64,000 bases of DNA from Mycobacterium sp. 852013-50091_SCH5140682 (GTDB lineage Bacteria > Actinomycetota > Actinomycetes > Mycobacteriales > Mycobacteriaceae), in NCBI RefSeq assembly GCF_001665685.1, contig NZ_LZTB01000017.1:23242-87241 (forward strand), written 5' to 3'. Position numbers and translations under genes: made by a program. The notes below the pieces were generated by a model. The model had not been told where the DNA came from, made no database searches, and worked only from the letters and a program-made list of their open reading frames with translations. This document shows, piece after piece, positions 60,004 to 64,000 of this stretch (its first letter is position 1; every line of letters begins with the position of its first letter).

Positions 60004-60461
60004 CCGACGCTCTGACCCGCCAGCGCATCCTGCGCGAGACCCGGACGGTGGCCATCGTCGGGGCCTCGGCCAACCCGTCGCGCGCCAGCTACTTCGTCTG
60101 GACCTACCTGAGATCGACCAGCGACTACGAGCTCTATCTCGTGAACCCGACCATCAGCGAGATCGACGGCACGAAGGTCTATCCCACTCTCGCCGATCTG
60201 CCCGCCGTCCCCGACCTGGTCGACGTCTTCCGCCGCCACGATGACCTGCCGCACGTGCTCGACGAGACCGTCGCCGTCGGCGCGAAGACGCTGTGGCTGC
60301 AACTGGGCCTGCGCCACGACCAGGTCGCCCGCGACGGCGAGGCCGCCGGGCTACAGGTCGTGCAGGATCGCTGCCTGAAGATCGAGCACGCCCGGTTCGC
60401 CGGTGGTCTGCACCTGGCCGGGTTCAACACCGGGGTGATCGATTCGCGTCGCCCTCGCTGA
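60000..60461 (+). CDS. CoA-binding domain protein (YccU/Pfam CoA_binding_2 family)
   Basis: The product is 153 aa from the ATG at 60000 (ATGA overlap with the sulfhydrylase stop). Rossmann-like CoA-binding fold: TVAIVGASANPSRASYFVWTYL, YLVNPTISEIDGTKVYPTLADLP, KTLWLQLGLRHDQVARDGE and VVQDRCLKIEHAR. The family is stand-alone, binds CoA, and its physiological role is unclear. Pairing with O-acetylhomoserine sulfhydrylase recurs in bacteria and suggests control by acetyl-CoA or CoA state. Confidence 0.88.
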   Translation: MTDALTRQRILRETRTVAIVGASANPSRASYFVWTYLRSTSDYELYLVNPTISEIDGTKVYPTLADLPAVPDLVDVFRRHDDLPHVLDETVAVGAKTLWLQLGLRHDQVARDGEAAGLQVVQDRCLKIEHARFAGGLHLAGFNTGVIDSRRPR

Positions 60462-60470
60462 GCGCCGCCT

Positions 60471-61160
60471 TTACCGCGAGTGCAGCGGCACCACGTTGTC
60501 GACGACCCAGCGGCCGTCGGACTTCGTCAGCGTGACGCGCAGGGCCAGCACGGCGTTGTCGGCGGGCTTGCCCGGCACGCTCTGGGTGCCGCGCAGCACC
60601 ACCGCGACGCTGGCCGCGGCGGGCCCGAGCGCCTCGACGCCCGCGGAGATGGTGCTCGCGCTCGCCGAGACGTTCTTGCTCGTCAAATCCTTGGCGACGC
60701 CCGAGAATTCCTTCTTGAACGCGTCGGCACGCTCGGGCGTCATCATGGCCGTGGCCCGGTCGATCGACGCGGTCGGGCTCTGCGGCGCGAACGTGGCGGT
60801 GGCCTCCGCGACACTGCTGGCGATGCGCACCACCTGGCCGCGGTCGCTGTTGAACGTGTTGTCGGGCTTCGTCCAGCGCAGATAGCCGACGAGCACCGCG
60901 GCCACCAGAGCAACCGTCGCCACCCCCACGACGGCCAGCCGTAGCCCCGGCCCGTCGTCGTCGGTGCCGACGGTCACGCCGTCGCGACGCGCCAGCACCA
61001 CGTTGACGATCACGCCCTGCACGATCAACAGGCACAGCACCGAACACACCGACACCCACCACAGCGGCCAGGCCAGCGCCAGACCGATGAACACCAGCGC
61101 CAGGATCGCCGCCAGAGGCGCGACGATGTCGAAGGCCAGGACTCTCAACCGGTTCCTCAT
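60471..61160 (-). CDS. Mce-associated-like membrane protein (Rv0200-like)
   Basis: The product is 229 aa from the ATG at 61160, the same length as Rv0200. Two hydrophobic segments at the N-terminus (IVAPLAAILALVFIGLALAW, VCSVLCLLIVQGVIV) and a third at 75-95 (AVVGVATVALVAAVLVGYL) precede an extracytoplasmic SnoaL/NTF2-like domain (ITFAPQ-type region, LRVTLTKSDGRWVVDNVVPL). It overlaps its upstream partner by 4 bp (61157-61160). Function unknown; Mce-associated proteins stabilise lipid transport complexes. Confidence 0.83.
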   Translation of the reverse strand: MRNRLRVLAFDIVAPLAAILALVFIGLALAWPLWWVSVCSVLCLLIVQGVIVNVVLARRDGVTVGTDDDGPGLRLAVVGVATVALVAAVLVGYLRWTKPDNTFNSDRGQVVRIASSVAEATATFAPQSPTASIDRATAMMTPERADAFKKEFSGVAKDLTSKNVSASASTISAGVEALGPAAASVAVVLRGTQSVPGKPADNAVLALRVTLTKSDGRWVVDNVVPLHSR

Positions 61161-61765
61161 CGGATCGGCTCCAGCCGCGAGATCATCAGCTGCCCGTCGA
61201 CGTCGGAGACGTCCAGGCGCAGCGCCCACCGCACGGTCTGCGGCTTGTCGGAGCCGGCGTTCTGGCTCACCGAGGTGGCCACCACCAGCACGTGATCGAT
61301 GCGCGACACCAGACCGGTCAGCTCAGGCTGGGGCGGCTGCTGCGGCGCCCCGTTCGGACCCGGCGGCGGGTGGTAGATCGATTCGATGGACACCGAGTCG
61401 ATCTGTCCGGTCGAGTTCGCCTGCAGCCGCTTGACCAGGTCCCGGAAGGGCTGGACGGTGGCGTCGAAATCGGTGTTGAGCTGGCCCACGGTGCCCTCGT
61501 GCAGCTTCTGCAGCCCCGATTCGACGGTGTCCTTGTTGAGGTTGATCAGGATGTTGGTCCAGTCGGCGGCGGTTTGCAGCACGCGCGTCTGGTAGGCCCG
61601 CTCGCCGGTCTCGCTGCGGTGTCCGGTCCAGATCAGGGCGGCCAGCACGATGGCGGCGACCGCGATCACCCCCAGTACCGCCGACGCGATGCCGTAGCCG
61701 GTGAACTGGCCGCCGGCGTTGTCCGCGCTGTCGTCGGTGTCGTCCTTGGCAGGGGCTTCGGGCAT
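61157..61765 (-). CDS. Mce-associated-like single-pass membrane protein (Rv0199-like)
   Basis: The product is 202 aa from the ATG at 61765; the very long open frame upstream is the antisense of zmp1. An acidic cytosolic tail (MPEAPAKDDTDDSADN) is followed by one membrane helix (about 25-50, IASAVLGVIAVAAIVLAALI) and an extracytoplasmic domain like that of Mce-associated proteins (YQTRVLQTAADWTNILINLN, FRDLVKRLQANSTGQIDSVS). It diverges from zmp1 across 66 bp and is coupled to the Rv0200-like gene. Confidence 0.83.
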   Translation of the reverse strand: MPEAPAKDDTDDSADNAGGQFTGYGIASAVLGVIAVAAIVLAALIWTGHRSETGERAYQTRVLQTAADWTNILINLNKDTVESGLQKLHEGTVGQLNTDFDATVQPFRDLVKRLQANSTGQIDSVSIESIYHPPPGPNGAPQQPPQPELTGLVSRIDHVLVVATSVSQNAGSDKPQTVRWALRLDVSDVDGQLMISRLEPIR

Positions 61766-61831
61766 GCGCGTGAGGCTACCGGTGCCTTCCGAGGCCCAGA
61801 GCACCGCCGAGGCGTCTGGAAGAATGTCGGG

Positions 61832-63808
61832 GTGACGGTAGAAGCTATCAAGTCCGGTATCGACCTGAGCCATGTCGACGCGCAGGCCCGCCCCCAGGAC
61901 GATCTGTTCGGCCACGTCAACGGCCGCTGGCTGACCGAATACGACATCCCCGCCGACCGGGCCACCGACGGTGCGTTCCGGTCCCTCTATGACCGGGCCG
62001 AGGAGCAGATCCGCGATCTGATCACCGAGGCCGCCCAGTCGGGGGCCGCGAACGGCACCGACGAGCAACGCATCGGCGATCTGTACGCGAGCTTCATGGA
62101 CGAGCAGACCATCGCCGAGCGCGGGCTGGCTCCCCTGCTCGACGAGCTGGCCACCATCGACGCGGCCACCACCCCCGACGAGCTGGCCGGCGTGCTGGGT
62201 GCGCTGCAGCGCACAGGCGTCGGCGGCGGTGCCGGCGTCTACATCGACACCGACTCCAAGGATTCGACCCGCTACCTGCTGCACATCAGCCAGTCCGGAA
62301 TCGGGCTGCCCGACGAGTCCTACTACCGCGACGAGCAGCACGCCGAGATCCTCGCGGCGTACCCGGGGCACATCGCGCGGATGTTCAGCCTCGTGTACGG
62401 CGGGGACCAAACCGAGACGGCCGCCCGCATCGTGGCGCTGGAGACCAAGCTGGCCGCCGCGCACTGGGATGTGGTGAAGCGTCGCGACGCTGATCTCACC
62501 TACAACTTGCGGACGTTCGCCGACCTGCCCGCCGACTCCCCCGGGTTCGACTGGTCGGTCTGGGTGCGTGGCCTGGGAACGACGCCGGAAGCGGTGGCCG
62601 AACTCGTGGTCCGTCAACCCGACTACCTGACGGCCTTCGCGGCGCTGTGGTCGAGCGAGGACATCGAGGACTGGAAGGCGTGGGCCCGTTGGCGTGTGAT
62701 CCACGGCCGCGCAGGCCTGCTGACCGACGATCTGGTGGCCGAGGATTTCTCGTTCTACGGCCGCACGCTCAGCGGCACCGAGCAGATCCGCGACCGGTGG
62801 AAGCGCGCTGTGTCGGTGGTCGAGAGCCTGATGGGCGACTCCCTGGGCAAGCTCTATGTGCAGCGGCACTTTCCGCCGGAGGCCAAGGCCCGGATGGATG
62901 AGCTGGTGGCCAATCTGCGTGAGGCTTACCGGGTCAGCATCACCAACCTGGACTGGATGACGCCGGAGACCAGGGCCAAGGCGCTGGACAAGCTCGACAA
63001 GTTCACCCCGAAGATCGGCTATCCGGCGCGCTGGCGGGACTATTCCGAGCTGGTGATCGTGCGCGACGATCTGTACGGCAACTATCGGCGGGGCAACCTC
63101 ATCAATTCCGACCGGGAGCTGGCCAAGCTGGGCGGGCCGGTGGACCGCGACGAATGGTTCATGACGCCGCAGACGGTCAACGCGTACTACAACCCGGGCA
63201 TGAATGAAATCGTTTTTCCCGCAGCCATTCTGCAGCCGCCGTTCTTCGACGCCGACGCCGATGACGCCGCCAACTACGGCGGTATCGGGGCGGTCATCGG
63301 CCATGAGATCGGCCACGGCTTCGACGATCAGGGCGCCAAGTACGACGGTGACGGCAATCTGGTGGATTGGTGGACCGATGCCGACCGTGCCGAATTCGGG
63401 CTCCGCACAAAGGCTTTGATCGAGCAGTACGAGAAGTTCACGCCGCGCGCACTGGACGCGAGCCATCACGTGAACGGCGCCTTCACCGTCGGCGAGAACA
63501 TCGGCGACCTCGGCGGGCTGTCCATCGCGCTGCTGGCCTACGAGCTCTCCCTCAAGGGCGAGGAACCACCGGTGATCGACGGGCTGACCGGCGTGCAACG
63601 GGTGTACTTCGGGTGGGCCCAGGTGTGGCGCACCAAATCCCGTGACGCCGAAGCCATCCGGCGGTTGGCGGTCGATCCGCATTCACCGCCGGAGTTCCGC
63701 TGCAACGGTGTGATCCGCAACATCGACTCGTTCTACGAGGCGTTCGAGGTGGCCGACACCGACGAGCTGTACCTGGATCCCGCTCAGCGCGTGCGCATCT
63801 GGAACTGA
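61832..63808 (+). CDS. zmp1: M13-family zinc metallopeptidase (Zmp1/PepO)
   Basis: The product is 658 aa from a GTG at 61832 (TVEAIKSGIDLS); M. tuberculosis Zmp1 is 663 aa with a matching start. The neprilysin-type site is complete: HEIGH (491-495, in AVIGHEIGHGFDDQGAKYDG), third ligand Glu555 in GENIGDLGG, substrate segment NAYYNPGMNEIVFPAA and C-terminal WAQVWRTKSRDAEAIRRL. It cleaves short peptides; in pathogens it modulates the inflammasome. There is no classical signal peptide, so export is non-classical or it is cytosolic. The neighbouring Rv0199/Rv0200-like genes match M. tuberculosis order. Confidence 0.95.
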   Translation: MTVEAIKSGIDLSHVDAQARPQDDLFGHVNGRWLTEYDIPADRATDGAFRSLYDRAEEQIRDLITEAAQSGAANGTDEQRIGDLYASFMDEQTIAERGLAPLLDELATIDAATTPDELAGVLGALQRTGVGGGAGVYIDTDSKDSTRYLLHISQSGIGLPDESYYRDEQHAEILAAYPGHIARMFSLVYGGDQTETAARIVALETKLAAAHWDVVKRRDADLTYNLRTFADLPADSPGFDWSVWVRGLGTTPEAVAELVVRQPDYLTAFAALWSSEDIEDWKAWARWRVIHGRAGLLTDDLVAEDFSFYGRTLSGTEQIRDRWKRAVSVVESLMGDSLGKLYVQRHFPPEAKARMDELVANLREAYRVSITNLDWMTPETRAKALDKLDKFTPKIGYPARWRDYSELVIVRDDLYGNYRRGNLINSDRELAKLGGPVDRDEWFMTPQTVNAYYNPGMNEIVFPAAILQPPFFDADADDAANYGGIGAVIGHEIGHGFDDQGAKYDGDGNLVDWWTDADRAEFGLRTKALIEQYEKFTPRALDASHHVNGAFTVGENIGDLGGLSIALLAYELSLKGEEPPVIDGLTGVQRVYFGWAQVWRTKSRDAEAIRRLAVDPHSPPEFRCNGVIRNIDSFYEAFEVADTDELYLDPAQRVRIWN

Positions 63809-63817
63809 CGTCCTCCC

Positions 63818-63856
63818 GCGAGTTCTCCTGGCGAGTTCTCCTGGCGAGTTCTCCTG
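63818..63856. repeat. Three tandem copies of a 13-bp unit at the arm of an intergenic inverted repeat
   Basis: GCGAGTTCTCCTG is repeated exactly at 63818-63830, 63831-63843 and 63844-63856, immediately after the zmp1 stop. The last copy continues into GCGAGCAGACGC, the known mycobacterial intergenic motif. The opposite arm, CTGCTCGCCGAGGAAAACTC (63909-63928), is its imperfect reverse complement, so one hairpin arm has been triplicated. The element separates two convergent genes. Confidence 0.8.
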
Positions 63857-63925
63857 GCGAGCAGACGCTGCGGTACGCGACACGCCGCGTTTGCGGTACC
63901 GCCGTGACTGCTCGCCGAGGAAAAC

Positions 63926-64000
63926 TCAGCGGTATTTGGCGACGTAATCGGTCATGGTGGCCAACTGGTAGCGCGACACCTCATGCGCGGTCTCGTCCTC
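63926..64000 (-). CDS. C-terminal end of an unidentified gene, cut by the window edge
   Basis: The minus-strand frame is open from the right edge for 24 codons to a TGA at 63928-63926 and ends SRYQLATMTDYVAKYR. It is convergent with zmp1, and its stop lies inside the intergenic repeat arm. In M. tuberculosis the gene at this position and orientation is Rv0197 (an oxidoreductase), but 24 residues are too few to confirm that. Function not assigned. Confidence 0.55.
   Translation of the reverse strand, partial: EDETAHEVSRYQLATMTDYVAKYR

Noticed and set aside
61766..63682. Upstream part of the 841-codon minus-strand frame before the Rv0199-like gene
   Set aside because: Antisense to zmp1; the real gene starts at 61765 with an acidic tail and membrane helix.
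1..64000. tRNA, rRNA, CRISPR array, prophage or insertion sequence
   Set aside because: No CCA-ended cloverleaf, repeat-spacer pattern, transposase or integrase frame was seen; this was inspection by eye, not a model search.

Overview
The window is high-GC chromosomal DNA from a fast-growing mycobacterium, Mycobacterium (Mycolicibacterium) smegmatis or a near relative. The evidence is the mycobacterium-specific gene content (mmpL3, mmpL11, hemophore-type heme-binding proteins, zmp1, FadE/FadD, F420-type proteins), gene order matching the M. tuberculosis Rv0198c-Rv0211 block in inverted orientation, and a complete aminoacetone-utilisation (RMM-type) bacterial microcompartment like that of M. 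smegmatis. The proton-relay Asp residues of MmpL3 fall at D256 and D645, the numbers used for M. smegmatis, but the protein is 999 aa rather than the roughly 1013 aa I recall for the laboratory strain, so I do not assign a strain. No rRNA, tRNA, CRISPR array, prophage or insertion sequence was seen.

Region 1 (1-12.2 kb): a 5'-partial LipC-type esterase diverges from a fused double-domain acyl-CoA dehydrogenase. A small HNH protein follows, bracketed by an inverted pair of 37-bp intergenic repeats. Next is a phosphonate island: two ABC permeases, ATPase, lipoprotein receptor, phosphonatase-like HAD hydrolase and FAD oxidoreductase on the minus strand. A PhnZ-like HD oxygenase and a HutC/GntR regulator diverge from it on the plus strand. 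The shared promoter carries a dre-like operator. An esterase and a small conserved protein close the region.

Region 2 (12.2-21.7 kb): the microcompartment locus. An APC permease diverges from an operon encoding PLP phospho-lyase, CoA-acylating aldehyde dehydrogenase, BMC-T, a putative cargo protein, BMC-P, BMC-H, a second BMC-T, an APH-type kinase, an SDR dehydrogenase and a GntR regulator. Together they fit aminoacetone -> 1-amino-2-propanol -> phosphate ester -> propionaldehyde -> propionyl-CoA. A strong promoter and related operator sequences occur before the first enzyme gene and before the regulator gene.

Region 3 (21.7-38.7 kb): accessory catabolic and transport genes. These are MFS/amidohydrolase/CoA-transferase, TetR, an APC permease diverging from TetR plus a DmpA-type peptidase, an old-yellow-enzyme with a DDN-like flavin/F420 protein, and an enoyl-CoA hydratase/FadD pair behind a perfect 36-bp palindrome. 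A cation/Ca2+ antiporter follows with a recognisable yybP-ykoY (Mn2+) riboswitch in its leader, then a TetR/MmpL divergent pair. Three promoters carry LmrA/QdoR-like TetR boxes.

Region 4 (38.9-64 kb): the conserved mycobacterial envelope block: pckG, two degenerate-P-loop proteins, trmB, NYN protein, mmpL3, AI-2E-family permease, LPG-synthase-like membrane protein, M23 lipoprotein, DUF3054 protein, PrrAB-like two-component system, two hemophore-like proteins, mmpL11, an HTH protein, O-acetylhomoserine sulfhydrylase, CoA-binding protein, two Mce-associated-like membrane proteins and zmp1. A last gene runs off the right edge. Many listed long reading frames opposite these genes are antisense shadows of high-GC coding sequence.
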